DNA of 64,000 bases from Tetracentron sinense (GCA_015143295.1 CM026556.1:16244547-16308546); one strand, 5' to 3'. Positions 22,578 through 35,083 are shown, counted from the stretch's first letter. Notes: generated by a model not told the origin, from the letters alone. Numbers and translations: made by a program.

Positions 22578-23321
22578 GTTCATGTCGCGACCTAAAACCC
22601 ACCCTAGGAATTAGAGTGAATCGTGGACGACTAAATCATGACTTACATGACTTGCTTGACAAACCACCTGCAAAACACCCACAGGGCATATACAATGGAG
22701 GAAATATAACAGCGGAAGCATAACTATAAGACACAGCGGAAGTCTAACAACCTCTAAGTATATACACATGGTCCAAGTTTTAATACAAAGAAATTAAAAC
22801 AAAGAAAGTGCAGATATGCCCGCCAAAAATACATAGATATAATCACTCATGCTCACCCACAGCTAATCCACTCAGAATCTAACACCACCTACTGATAACC
22901 CTCTACGGGAGGTTCCTCCAAAGGCTCCTCGACGTACTCCTCCTCCACCCATGGACCAGGAGCACAAACATCAAATGGAGCAGTAGCTCCCTAAGAACCT
23001 GCCGACATAAGAAGTACGGCTGAGCATGGAATACTCAGCGGGTACTAAATGCTAACCAATAGTCATAGCAAAACCATAGCAGTATAAGAAGCAGGAAGCA
23101 TTTCACATATATAAAGCAGGAGCCATCAATATCATAACAAGGGAATAAGGCAATTTATAATCATGCTTGCATTTCATGAAAAGCCGATAACACCCTTGAA
23201 AACACCGTGCACTTGACTTGACTAAAAATACCATTTCCGTGCTTGAAAACTTGTCATGTTTGTCTTATCTTATTGTACCATGCGTGTCATGTGTGTCATG
23301 CCATGTCATGCTTGCTTGGAA

Positions 23322-23605
23322 AGGTAAACTACTTGTGAGGGAAGGGAGACCCTTCTTCCTAAATGCCCATGCTTGTCATGTCATTTATCATGCTTGCTTG
23401 TTCGGAAAAGTAATCTACTTGTGAGGGAAGGGAGACCCTTCTTCCTAAAATGCTCATGCTTGACATGCCGTGCCATGTCATGCTTGTATCATGCTTGGAA
23501 AAGTAAACTACTTGTGAGGGAAGGGAGACCCTTCTTCTTAAATGCTCATGTCATGTCCTTTCACTTGTGAGATGTCCTTGTGAGATGTACTTGCGAGGGA
23601 AGGGA
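23322..23605. repeat. Tandem ~80-bp repeats in C 3' LTR
   Basis: Three to four units with CTACTTGTGAGGGAAGGGAG, ACCCTTCTT and CATGCTTG. The counterparts are 40906-41190 in the other C LTR and 59526-59874 in E. The array is cut on its right by D. Confidence 0.85.
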
Positions 23606-23609
23606 AACC

Positions 23610-25954
23610 TGTAACGCCCCGAAATACCCCTAGGAGTTTTAGGGATATTTTAGGTGTCACACTGAGTACCTATCAAACCATCCTGTAATGCACAAGATAA
23701 AATACAGTACTAACAACGATAATCAGAGCACGGAAGCTATCATATATGCGGAAGCATGAACAAATTTTCATTTTTCTTCGGATGATCCAAAATAGTATTC
23801 CAAGTTAACATAAATACAAAACATGTCTAAGTCTAAGGTGGACAGGCCCACCTATCAAAATATCAAAATACACAAGACCCTCTCATACTCTCCCCTCAAC
23901 AGTAGTCGAGGTATGGCCACGCATCGAGGTCTCAGTCCGCCTGAGACTGTAATGGAATAGCCGGCTCTCTCTCCTCTATATACTCTTCCTCGACCCAAGG
24001 CTCCGGGTCGAGGGCTCCCTCAGTACCTGCCGACATGAAAGTACGGCTGAGCATGGAATACTCAGCGAGTACAAGCTACTAGCAGACCATAACAATAATA
24101 AAACACACAATAGTAATATCATACAAGCAGTAATAGAAACATCACAAAGAAACAGTATAGGGCATAACACAATACAAGCATCCTAACGTGCGTACATAAA
24201 TGCGAAAACGCCAATAAAACTCATGCTTGAAAACCCCTGTCATGTCCCGGTATGCCTCATAGAAATCATGTATGCGTGCATGCATGAATGCATGATCATC
24301 ATCTTGTAAACCTCCATCTTGTAACTTGTGAGCCAGAGGCTAGCGCCCGAATCTCCCTGGGCTGCCAACCTCCTTGATATGCAATGCACTTGTGAGCCAG
24401 AGGTTAGTACCCGAATGTCCCTGGGCTACCAACCTCCTTGTTATGAAATGCACTTGTGAGCCAGAGGCTAGTACCCGAATGTCCCTGGGCTACCAACCTC
24501 CTTGTTATGAAATGCACTTGTGAGCCAGAGACTAGTACCCGAATGTCCCTGGGCTACCAACCTCCTTGTTATGAAATGCACTTGTGTTCATTATATGCAC
24601 ATGCTCTTGAAATCTCGGTTCATGCTATCATGCGTGCTCGTGTACGTGTCCATAGTGACAATCATGATAATGGAAATAACCAAAATATGACATTTCAATT
24701 CAATTAATGATATGAACATAGGTAACATAAGTAGTTTGCATAACATTTGATCAATTTATCGTTTATAAGAACGCATGCATAAAACCCATTTCCATATCCT
24801 TCATTGAGATTATTTATTCATAGTTTAGGCATTTTGTCAAACACTTCCATACATTATTCCTTAGTAGTTTATCTCCTTCTTTTAAATGCATATTTTCCAT
24901 TCAATCACACAATGGTAAGTTTGTTATTTGTACAATGCCCATCCTCCATTTTCCAATCCACAACCCACACATCATACATCACACATTCGGCATCCAATCG
25001 CCGTATCCAACCTCCATCCAAGCATTCCTACCCTTTCTTTATCTTGTTTATATTTGTTATAGATGACACATTTTGCAAGGAATACAACACACTAACAAGA
25101 ATCATATTTCATAAGGAAAACCTAGATTTTATTGCTAGGGTAAGTTAGTAGGGTGTACTAACCTTAGATCAAGGCTTGATCTTGAAGAAACCTTGAAATA
25201 GAAGCTCTATTTGGAAGAAGAACACCTTTGCTTGAAGGAGACTCGAGTTAGGGAAGAAACCCCTTTCAAAAACGTGCTTGGGTTTCTACCCTAGCTTGGA
25301 GAATGGTTCACACACGAGCTTGAGCCTCGATTTTGAAGCAACTCGAGTTGGGGTGAGCTATGGTTCTTAAACCCCCTTTGATTTCCTTCTCAAAACCAAA
25401 CCCTAGGTTAGAGCTTTCTCCTCTTCTCTCTCTATCTCTCAAAATCCCTCAAATGTTGTAAGTGAGGCCTGAAAGGGTCGAGCAAACCCTTATGGGTAAG
25501 GGTTTAACACCCAAAAGACGAAAACGCCCTTACTGAAATTTCTGCAAAAACGCGAAGACCGAGCGATCGGTGGTTATGACCGATCGATCGGTTGCCTACC
25601 GAGCGATCGGTGTTTATGACCGATCGACCGGTCAAAAACTCTCTCTCTGGAAAATTTCCCCATACAAAATTTCTGACCGTGCGATAGCTACCGATCGATC
25701 GGTTATGGACCGATCGATCGCTGACTGGACCGAGCGATCGGTTCTCTGTATGTCTGGACTGTTTTGACCATATCTTTTGACTCGCTCGTCGGATTTCGAC
25801 GATTCAACTTGCGTTGGGTTCGTCTTTCGAAAACACACATTTTTGACGTTTCGGAATTTCTGATTTCTCCCTTATTTATTAATTAGACTACAAAAACGGC
25901 CAATTACCTACGAAGGTGCTATTCATTAAGGATGAAAAAGTCCGGGGTGCTACA
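23610..25954 (-). repeat. 3' LTR of gypsy D
   Basis: 2345 bp, TGTAACGCCCCGAAATACCC to GGGGTGCTACA on the plus strand, the reverse complement layout of A's LTR. Contains the tandem repeat at about 24325-24590, the hairpin at 24046-24066 and the palindrome module at 25558-25742. Confidence 0.95.
25558..25742 (-). promoter_or_regulatory. CGATCG palindrome module, D 3' LTR
   Basis: Same word order as in A. Spacer with CTCTCTGGAAAATTTCCCC at its start lies between the two groups of palindromes. Confidence 0.65.
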
Positions 25955-25967
25955 TTCTCCCCCCCTT
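25955..25967 (-). other. Polypurine tract of D
   Basis: Minus strand AAGGGGGGGAGAA, identical to the tract of A, directly abuts the 3' LTR. Confidence 0.9.
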
Positions 25968-26046
25968 ACAAAAATTTCGTCCCCGAAATTTGGACGATAC
26001 ATACATGCTCAAAATCAAAACAAAATTACAAGCCATATGCACAAGT

Positions 26047-29000
26047 CTATTCAAACAACTCGGGATACTTTGCTTTGACTTCGGCTTCACGCTCCCACGT
26101 GGCTTCTTCTCATGCATGATGTTGCCATTGCACGAGGACTAGCGGAATAGTCTTGTTGCGAAGCACTTGATCTCTCCTATCCAAAATATGAACCGGCTTC
26201 TCAACTAAAGTGAGGTCCTCTCGGATCTCTATCGGATCAAGCTCGATGACATGAGAAGGATCCGAGATGTACTTCCGGAGCATAGAGACATGGAATACAT
26301 TATGGACCGCCGCCATGTGAGCGGGCAAAGCAACACGGTAAGCCACCTCGCCAACTCGAGTAATGACCTCGAACGGACCCACATATCTCGGGCTAAGCTT
26401 GCCTCTCTTCCCGAATCGCATAACACCTTTGGTCGGTGAAATCCTTACAAACACAAAATCACCGACTCGGAATTCAAGATCCCTCCTTCGGTTGTCGGCA
26501 TAGCTTTTCTGTCTATCTTGTGCGGTCTTCAACCTCTCCCGTATAAGCTTGACCCTATCTGCGGTTCGTTCAATCAACTCGGGGCCCAAAATCTTTCTTT
26601 CTCCCACTTCATCCCAATACAACGGGGATCTACAACTCCTTCCGTACAAAGCCTCGAAAGGCGCCATTTGTATGCTTTCTTGATAACTATTGTTGTAAGC
26701 GAATTCCACCAAAGGTAGGTGGTCTTCCCAACTTCCCTTGAAGTCTAGCATACATGCTCGGAGCATATCTTCAATAACCTGATTCACCCTCTCGGTTTGC
26801 CCGTCGGTCTGTGGGTGGAAAGCTGTGCTAAAGTCTAATCGGGAGCCCATTGCACCTTGAAAACTTTTCCAAAACCTGGATGTGAATCTTGGGTCTCTAT
26901 CCGACACAATACTCACTGGCACCCCGTGTAATCGGACTATTTCCTTGATGTATAGCTCCGCTAACTGATTGGAGTTGAATGTAGTCCGATACGGTAAGAA
27001 ATGAGCGGACTTCGTGAGTCTATCAATAACTACCCATATAGCATCGGTCTTCTTGACCGTCTTCGGCAATCCCACGATAAAGTCCATAGAGATATGTTCC
27101 CATTTCCACTCGGGAATAGGGAGGGACTGCAAAAGTCCAGCCGGTCTCCTGTGTTCGGCTTTGACTTGTTGGCACACCAAGCATTTAGACACATACTCCG
27201 CTATTTCTCGCTTCATGTTTCGCCACCAAAAATGCTTCTTCAAGTCCCTATACATTTTGGTACCCCGGGGTGAACGGTGTACTTGGACCGGTGAGCCTCG
27301 TACAAGATTTCTCGCTTAAGCTTCTCATCGGCTGGGACACATACTCTTCCCTTGAAAGTGATAATTTCATCTTCCCTCGCCGTAAAGTCCTTACTGCCAC
27401 CTTTAACTGACTTATCTCGGCAAGAAAGTAGTTCGGCATCCATTTCCTGCAACTCTTGGATCATGCTCAACATAAATGGCCTAACTGTGATGTTAGCCAT
27501 TACCGGCCCATAGGTAGGGAGACTAAAACTGATGTCGAGGTTGGATGCATCCTCCAGCAATCTCCACTCCTTCAGCATCATATGCGCCAAAAGTCCAGTA
27601 GGCTTCCTGCTAAGAGCATCGGCTACTACATTTGCCTTGCCCGGGTGGTATTGAATGGAGCACTCATAGTCTTTCAAAAATTCTACCCATCTTCTTTGCC
27701 TCAGGTTCAACTCTTTCTGGGAAAACAAATACTTAAGGCTTTTATGATCTGTGAATACCTCAAATTGTTCCCCATAAAGATAATGTCGCCAAATCTTCAA
27801 TGCAAACACAACTGCGGCGAGTTCTAAGTCGTGAGTGGGGTAATTCTTTTCATGCTCCTTCAATTGTCTTGATGCGTAGGCAATGACTTTCTTATGCTGC
27901 ATAAGGACACACCCAAGTCCGATATGCGAAGCATCGCTATATACCTCATAACCACCATGTCCGGATGGCACAGTAAGGACAGGGGCTGTGGTGAGGCGCT
28001 TCTTCAACTCTTGGAAACTTACTTCACATTGGTCACTCCAACTGAACTTTGCATTTTTCCTTGTCAAGTAGGTGAGAGGTGCAGCCAAACTGGAGAATCC
28101 CTCCACAAATCTCCGGTAGTAGCCTGCCAATCCGAGGAAACTACGTATCTCCGTGATGCTCTTGGGCCTCTCCCAACTCATGACTGCCTCAACCTTGGCT
28201 GGATCTACAGAAATGCCCTCGGCCGACACCACGTGTCCAAGAAATGCGACCTTCTCTAGCCAGAACTCGCACTTACTCAATTTGGCATACAGCCTATGCT
28301 CTCTCAACATCTCCAGAGCAAGGCGGAGGTCTCGTGCGTGATCTTCCCGTGTCTGGGAATACACCAAAATGTCATCAATGAATGCAATCACGCATCGATC
28401 CAAGTAAGATCGGAACACCCGGTTCATCAAATCCATGAATGCCGCCGGTGCATTCGTCAGCCCAAAAGGCATGACAAGGAACTCGTAATGCCCATACCGA
28501 GTCCTGAAAGCTGTCTTCTGAACATCTCCCGCCTTGATCCTTAATTGGTGATACCCCGATCTAAGATCAATTTTGGAGAAAAATCTCGCTCCCTTCAGTT
28601 GGTCGAACAAGTCGTCTATCCTTGGCAAGGGATAACGATTCTTGATAGTTACCTTGTTCAACTGACGGTAGTCTATACACATTCTCATCGACCCGTCTTT
28701 CTTCTTTACAAAAAGGACCGGAGCTCCCCACGGTGACACACTTGGTTGGATGAAACCAAGTTGTTGTAACTCCTCAATCTGTTTCTTCAATTCTTCCAGC
28801 TCTATAGGGGCCATTCTATATGGTGCCCTTGAAATCGGAGCGGTACCCAGAGCAAGCTCTATAGCGAATTCGATCTCTCTATCAGGAGGTAATCCGGGAA
28901 GTTCTTCCGGGAACACATCTAAGAACTCACTCACAACTGGAATAGCCGATGAGTTTTGTGCTTCTGGGTGTGCTATACTCAAGGCTGCGAGGTGAGCAAT

Positions 29001-29377
29001 GTCCCTCTCTCTTAATCCTCGGAAGTGAAAAGGCTTACCCCCTTCCGGCTTGAAATTCACCATCTTTTCAAAACACGCAACATGCCCGTGATGGTTTGCC
29101 AACCAATCCATACCAAGAATGACGTCAAAGTCTAAATCTTGGAAATCCAAAATGATAAGATCGACCACTAGTTCATTCTCCCCTACTTGAACCACACAAT
29201 CTCTGAATATCTTGTTCGTGTCAACTGACTTACCGAGTGGAGTTGCAATGGTCAACTCCCGCTCTAACGGAATAGCCTCAGTCAAAAATCCATTCGCGAA
29301 ACTAGGTGACACAAAGGAGTGAGTGGATCCTGTGTCGATCAACACTCGGGCGAGACACTCGTTCACTAATAAAGCGC
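26047..29377 (-). pseudogene. pol: pol of gypsy D: protease, RT, RNase H, integrase, chromodomain
   Basis: Protease [11 protein letters not shown] and LGMDWL; RT with DYRQLNKV and active site FIDDIL; RNase [15 protein letters not shown] and [11 protein letters not shown]; integrase zinc finger ending [11 protein letters not shown], catalytic D-D-E around [14 protein letters not shown] and QTERVNQV. The C-terminal chromodomain-like segment ([15 protein letters not shown], then EEATWERE) is typical of Del/Tekay. A single-base deletion near 27255, in a C/G run, shifts the frame between RNase H and integrase. A TGA at 26110-26112 lies inside the chromodomain, 22 codons before the natural end at 26047. 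Otherwise open. Confidence 0.95.
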
Positions 29378-29509
29378 CTGTGCGATTAAGTAGCTACTAT
29401 TAGTAGATTTCAAACAACAAGCATCATACATAGGTAGCCCTTAGTATAGAAACTCACAAAATAAACCATAGAAATTTTACACAAATTAAACCCTAGAATT
29501 CGTGCGTAC
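29378..29509 (-). other. Putative gag-pol intron of D (132 nt)
   Basis: Minus strand: CAAG/GTACGC donor, T-rich body, TACTAAT branch-point candidate about 20 bases before CGCACAG acceptor. The removal joins VVQG to [11 protein letters not shown] in frame. Retention ends gag five codons after the donor (GTHEF, then TAG at 29493-29495). Confidence 0.65.
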
Positions 29510-30746
29510 CTTGCACGACATCGTCGGATGCACGTGCGTCTCTCTCCGATAGGGCGAAGACTCGGCCCTGAGTGGCTGGGCGAGGAGGCCGGGTAGACTG
29601 TGAGGCCCTCGAAGCCTGAGAAGAGCTAGGCTGAGATGTCTGCCTAATCGGGGGCCTGCTCCCCGAAGACTGAGCTGGCAAGCGATGTCGGGGACAATCC
29701 CGAATCATGTGGCCCTGGTCGCCACAATGAAAACAGCCTCCTGTAGCCTTCCGACATTCCCCTGCTGGATGCCTCCTTCCACAAAGGGTGCAGACATCAT
29801 GTGAATAAGTGGGAGGAGTATAACCCGTAGCCTGAGTCACTGCGGGGCGAGAAGCATACGAGGTAGCCGGGCGAAAAGCCGGTGGAGCAAAAGGGCGGGG
29901 AGCCTGTGGTGCCGAGTACATCCTCTGTGACTGAGCCGGCCCTGCGGACTGATAAGACATAGTCCTAGCTCTCTTCTCCCCTGAACTACTAGACTGTCCC
30001 TTCTCTATTCCTCTTCTCTTAAAGAACTCTTCAGAATTCGACTCGGCCAACAATGCTTTGTCCACAACTTCTGAATATGTCTCATGTCGGAACATTGAGA
30101 CACGATCCTTGAGGTAGGCCTTCAACCCCCTCTCGAATTTCCGGGCCTTCATAGCCTCGGTAGCTATCATGTGTGGAGCAAATCGAGATAGCTCTGAGAA
30201 CTTGGCTTCGTAAGCCGCTACAGACATATTACCTTGCTCCAAGGTAATAAATTCAATTTCTTTCTTTTCTTTCATCCCAACCGGAAAGTATTTCTTGTAG
30301 AAAACGTCCAAGAATTCTCCCCATGTCCATTCTTGGCCTTGCCGGGTCAACTCTCGGGTCTGAAGTGCAGACTTCCACCAATGGTCGGCCTCGCCTTCAA
30401 GCATAAAGGCAGCCCATGTGACCCTCTCTACTTCCATAGGTGCCAAAACCGAGAATATCTTCTCAAGTTGCCGAATCCAACCCTCGGCAACAACTGGATC
30501 AATGCTTCCACAAAAAGTTGGAGGCCTCATCCTCCGGAAAGCTTCTATCCCGGCTTGGGCTCGGTTAGGAGTAGCCGGTATAAGTGCCGCATTAGGCGGA
30601 GTGGCCGGTTGCCTTGCCGCCAACATAGCCAAAGTCTCGGCTATGGATGCGAATGCTTGGGCAAAGTCGGGTTGATCATCACCCAATGGAGCATCACCTC
30701 CATTACCCCTCGTGTTGTACCCGGGACCCCGGGTATTGCGTCTCAT
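29493..30746 (-). CDS. gag: gag of gypsy D (intact)
   Basis: 417 codons from the ATG at 30746 (MRRNTRGPG). N-terminal low-complexity segment; retrotransposon-gag core with AEGWIRQLEKIF and EGEADHWWKSAL at about residues 85-130; basic/Ser-rich tail; CCHC zinc knuckle CFHCGDQGHMIRDC at about residue 340; ends VVQGTHEF. Gag builds the cytoplasmic particle and binds RNA through the knuckle. The last codons are inside the putative intron, so this is the product of the unspliced RNA. An upstream in-frame stretch lacks an ATG; TTCTCAG precedes the start and may be a leader acceptor. Confidence 0.93.
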   Translation of the reverse strand: MRRNTRGPGYNTRGNGGDAPLGDDQPDFAQAFASIAETLAMLAARQPATPPNAALIPATPNRAQAGIEAFRRMRPPTFCGSIDPVVAEGWIRQLEKIFSVLAPMEVERVTWAAFMLEGEADHWWKSALQTRELTRQGQEWTWGEFLDVFYKKYFPVGMKEKKEIEFITLEQGNMSVAAYEAKFSELSRFAPHMIATEAMKARKFERGLKAYLKDRVSMFRHETYSEVVDKALLAESNSEEFFKRRGIEKGQSSSSGEKRARTMSYQSAGPAQSQRMYSAPQAPRPFAPPAFRPATSYASRPAVTQATGYTPPTYSHDVCTLCGRRHPAGECRKATGGCFHCGDQGHMIRDCPRHRLPAQSSGSRPPIRQTSQPSSSQASRASQSTRPPRPATQGRVFALSERDARASDDVVQGTHEF

Positions 30747-31054
30747 GATTTCTCCTGAGAACGACAATACAACATGAGTCTAACTTGGATACGCATTTAG
30801 TACAATTTTCGCAATTCACTCAATACATATTCATCAAGCATATTTAATAAGCATAACACAATTAACGCACACATGGTATACACAACAATGGCATCACATA
30901 CAATCCATGTTCCTAGCGTAGGACTCTATGTTCGGCTGAAGTTCAACCTACTTTGACTAGGACTAACTTGTTAGTCCATACTTGGAATACAACTAATGCC
31001 TTGTTCAATCATGGTCTCTAGTACTATGCGACCCTAGGGACTCTAATGCCTAGA

Positions 31055-31066
31055 GCTCTGATACCA
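31055..31066 (-). other. Primer-binding site of D
   Basis: Minus strand TGGTATCAGAGC, initiator tRNA-Met type, four bases from the 5' LTR. Confidence 0.93.
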
Positions 31067-31070
31067 CTTC

Positions 31071-33411
31071 TGTCACGCCCCGAAATACCCCCTAGGAGTT
31101 TTAGGGATATTTTAGGTGTCACACTGCGTACCTATCAAACCATCCTGTAATGCACAAGATAAAATACAGTACTAACAACGATAATCAGAGCGCGGAAGCT
31201 ATCATATATGCGGAAGCGTGAACAAATTTTCATTTTTCTTCGGATGATCCAAAATAGTATTCCAAGTTAACATAAATACAAAACATGTCTAAGTCTAAGG
31301 TGGACAGGCCCACCTATCAAAATACACAAGACCCTCTCATACTCTCCCCTCAACAGTAGTCGAGGTATGGCCACGCATCGAGGTCTCGGTCCGCCTGAGA
31401 CTGTAATGGAATAGCCGGCTCTCTCTCCTCTATATACTCTTCCTCGACCCAAGGCTCCGGGTCGAGGGCTCCCTCAGTACCTGCCGACATGAAAGTACGG
31501 CTGAGCATGGAATACTCAGCGAGTACAAGCTACTAGCAGACCATAACAATAATAAAACACACAATAGTAATATCATACAAGCAGTAATAGAAACATCACA
31601 AAGAAACAGTATAGGGCATAACACAATACAAGCATCCTGACGTGCGTACATGAATGCGAAAACGCCGATAAAACTCATGCTTGAAAACCCCTGTCATGTC
31701 CTGGTATGCCTCATAGAAATCATGTATGCGTGCATGCATGAATGCATGATCATCATCTTGTAAACCTCCATCTTGTAACTTGTGAGCCAGAGGCTAGCGC
31801 CCGAATCTCCCTGGGCTGCCAACCTCCTTGATATGCAATACACTTGTGAGCCAGAGGTTAGTACCCGAATGTCCCTGGGCTACCAACCTCCTTGTTATGA
31901 AATGCACTTGTGAGCCAGAGGCTAGTACCCGAATGTCCCTGGGCTACCAACCTCCTTGTTATGCAATGCACTTGTGAGCCAGAGGTTAGTACCCGAATCC
32001 TCCCTGGGCTACCAACCTCCTTGACATGCAATATTTCTTGTTGTTTATTATATGCACATGCTCTTGAACTCACGGTTCATGCTATCATGCGTGCTCGTGT
32101 ACGTGTCCATAGTGACAATCATGATAATGGAAATAACCAAAATATGACATTTCAATTCAATTCATGATATGAACATAGGTAACATAAGTAGTTTGCATAA
32201 CATTTGATCAATTTATCGTTTATAAGAACGCATTGATAAAACCCATTTCCATATCCTTCATTGAGATTATTTATTCATAGTTTAGGCATTTTGTCAAACA
32301 CTTCCATACATTATTCCTTAGTAGTTTATCTCCTTCTTTTAAATGCATATTTTCCATTCAATCACACAATGGTAAGTTTGTTATTTTTACAATGCCCATC
32401 CTCCATTTTCCAATCCACAACCCACACATCATACATCACACATTCGGCATCCAATCGCCGTATCCAACCTCCATCCAAGCATTCCTACCCTTTCTTTATC
32501 TTGTTTATATTTGTTATAGATGACACATTTTGCAAGGAATACAACACACTTACAAGAATCATATTTCATAAGGAAAACCTAGATTTTATTGCTAGGGTAA
32601 GTTAGTAGGGTGTACTAACCTTAGATCAAGGCTTGATCTTGAAGAAACCTTGAAATAGAAGCTCTATTTGGAAGAAGAACACCTTTGCTTGAAGGAGACT
32701 CGAGTTAGGGAAGAAACCCCTTTCAAAAACGTGCTTGGGTGGCTGCCCTAGCTTGGAGAATGGTTCACACACGAGCTTGAGCCTCGATTTTGAAGCAACT
32801 CGAGTTGGGGTGAGCTATGGTTCTTAAACCCCCTTTGATTTCCTTCTCAAAACCAAACCCTAGGTTAGAGCTTTCTCCTCTTCTCTCTCTATCTCTCAAA
32901 ATCCCTCAAATGTTGTAAGTGAGGCCTCAAAGGGTCGAGCAAACCCTTATGGGTAAGGGTTTAACACCCAAAAGATGAAAACGCCCTTACTGAAATTTCT
33001 GCAAAAACGCGAAGACCGAGCGATCGGTGGTTATGACCGATCGATCGGTTGCCTACCGAGCGATCGGTGTTTATGACCGATCGACCGGTCAAAAACTCAC
33101 TCTCTGGAAAATTTCCCCATACAAAATTTCTGACCGTGCGATAGCTACCGATCGATCGGTTATGGACCGATCGATCGCTGACTGGACCGAGCGATCGGTT
33201 CTCTGTATGTCTGGACTGTTTTGACCATATCTTTTGACTCGCTCGTCGGATTTCGACGATTCAACTTGCGTTGGGTTCGTCTTTCGAAAACGCACATTTC
33301 TGAAGTTTCGGAATTTCCGATTTCTCCCTTATTTATTAATTAGACTACAAAAAGGGCCAATTAGCTACAAAGGTGCTATTCATTAAGGATGAAAAAGTCC
33401 GGGGTGCTACA
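31071..33411 (-). repeat. 5' LTR of gypsy D
   Basis: 2341 bp, very similar to the 3' LTR; a TCAAAATA-type 9-bp shortening near 31320 and a longer final tandem unit near 32000 are the visible indels. Tandem repeat at about 31779-32037; hairpin at 31500-31520. Confidence 0.95.
33015..33199 (-). promoter_or_regulatory. CGATCG palindrome module, D 5' LTR
   Basis: Matches the copy in the 3' LTR nearly base for base. As the active 5' LTR it would drive D's transcript. Confidence 0.65.
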
Positions 33412-34289
33412 AAACCCTTCTTATGATAATGCATGATTGACTTGTCCTTGCCAAGAGCGAGGTAAAACATATCGTAGGATATGCCCCACCTCTAAACCGT
33501 GTTCTTGAAAACCCCGATAAAACATGTCATGCATGCGTGCTCGTGAGATCGTGTGCATACTTGCATTGGAATTAAATATGACATTTGAGGGATTTCACAA
33601 TATGTAGCATATGCAATTTCAAACAAATAATCACTCATGACATTTTTGGGAAAATGAGAACTCACACTATCATAAGCCCTAACAAGTTACATAATTTAAG
33701 CATTCATTTTCTTGATTTTAACATTTATTTTATTCACCTTGGCATTTCATCAAGCATAGAGTGTGTCCATTATTTATTTAAACCTAAATCATGCTTTTCT
33801 AGGTGGGTTATACTCATATCACACTTGTTTGTTTATTATTGGAACAATGCCCTCCCCATTTTAATCATCACAACCCAACCATTGGCATCCAATAGCCCAT
33901 TCCATCTCCATTCACCATTTACAACCCTCCACCTCATAGCATATGTGTAAATAAAGGAAATTAAAGAGGAATAAAGTAAAGAAAGAACTATAGCTAGGAG
34001 GGTAGCAAGAAGTACCGACTTTGAAGAAATGAGGAAGAAACCCCTTGAGAAAATCCTCACTTGATTGGAATGATCCAATCTTGATTTGGGGAAGATCCAA
34101 CCCTTGATTGAAGGTCTTCTTGGTTTCAAACAAAACCCTCTTTGGAATGCTCAAGATCCTTTCCCTCTCTTTATAGGAACTCTCCTTGGTTTAGGGTAAC
34201 CCAAAAACCCTCTCTAAGCCTTCTATTTATAGTGTAAGGGGTGAAAAACCCCCTAAAAATCGCATCCAAGAAAGTAAAATCGCGTATCC

Positions 34290-34473
34290 ACAATCGTTCG
34301 TAGCGATTTACGATCGATCGTAGCCTTCTACGATCGCTCGTGGCTTCCTACGATCAATCGTAGTTTCACCCGAGAGTTTCCAGCATTTCTGGGGATTTAC
34401 GATCGATCGTAGCATCTCTACGATCGTTCGTAGCTCCGCTACGATCGTTCTTAGGGTCCCTACGAGCGATCGC
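34290..34473 (-). promoter_or_regulatory. ACGATCGATCGT variant module, C 3' LTR
   Basis: Six to seven words such as ACGATCGATCGTAG and ACGATCGTTCGTAG. The outer bases differ from the A/B/D/E version but each full word keeps dyad symmetry. The TATA box lies about 58 bp downstream (34223-34232). Confidence 0.65.
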
Positions 34474-35003
34474 AACTTTTGCAGAAAGTTTTCAGCATTT
34501 TTGCATTTTCGTATTTCGGCCATAACTTTTGACTCGCTTGTCCAATTTTGACGATTCAACTTGCGTTGGATTCGTATTTCAAAGGAGAACAACTTTTATG
34601 TTTTTCACAACTTCCAATTCTTCCTTTTTATTAGACCATTGTGCCCCTAAACCTGACTGATCCGAAATTGGGTTTCGTCAATCCAGATTTTAAACCGACC
34701 CGACTTCAGGAATCGGTCTTTTGACCTAACACCAACTCAAAACCAAGACAAGTGATCAACATGAACCCCAAAGAGGGTTCAATTACCTTTCCAAAAATCT
34801 AAGAATCGCTTGATTCCGACGAGTGGTGTGAACGCTAGGGCTATTTAGAGTCGAGGGTATGCCAAGGCATAACCCTTGTCAATACTCAAGAGTATTCTAT
34901 ACTCTTGCCTATTTCATTCCCCATACACCATAAATACATTCTTAAATGCTTTAGTATATGATATCATTCGTCGTACATGGCCATCAAGATCCGGGGCTCT
35001 ACA

Positions 35004-35016
35004 TCCTCCCCCGCTT
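35004..35016 (-). other. Polypurine tract of C
   Basis: Minus strand AAGCGGGGGAGGA, adjoining the 3' LTR. Confidence 0.85.
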
Positions 35017-35083
35017 ACAGAAATTTCGTCCTCGAAATTGGAACGATACATAGAGATTACAAGAAACAAAATTTACATAAACG

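Larger units (their letters stand above)
23610..33411 (-). mobile_element. Ty3/gypsy Del/Tekay-type element D
   Basis: Uninterrupted element of 9802 bp: LTRs 23610-25954 and 31071-33411, target duplication AAACC at 23605-23609 and 33412-33416. Same family as A. The gag frame is open and pol is nearly intact, with one single-base frameshift and one nonsense codon near the C-terminus. It is the innermost and hence youngest insertion of the nest. Confidence 0.97.
22583..35003 (-). repeat. 3' LTR of gypsy C, interrupted by D at 23610-33416
   Basis: Starts TGTCGCGACCTAAAACCC and ends GGGGCTCTACA. The 55-bp excess over the other LTR equals a 52-bp deletion in the right copy plus a 3-bp difference in the tandem repeats. 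TATA box on the minus strand at 34223-34232; conserved hairpin at 23019-23039. Confidence 0.95.
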
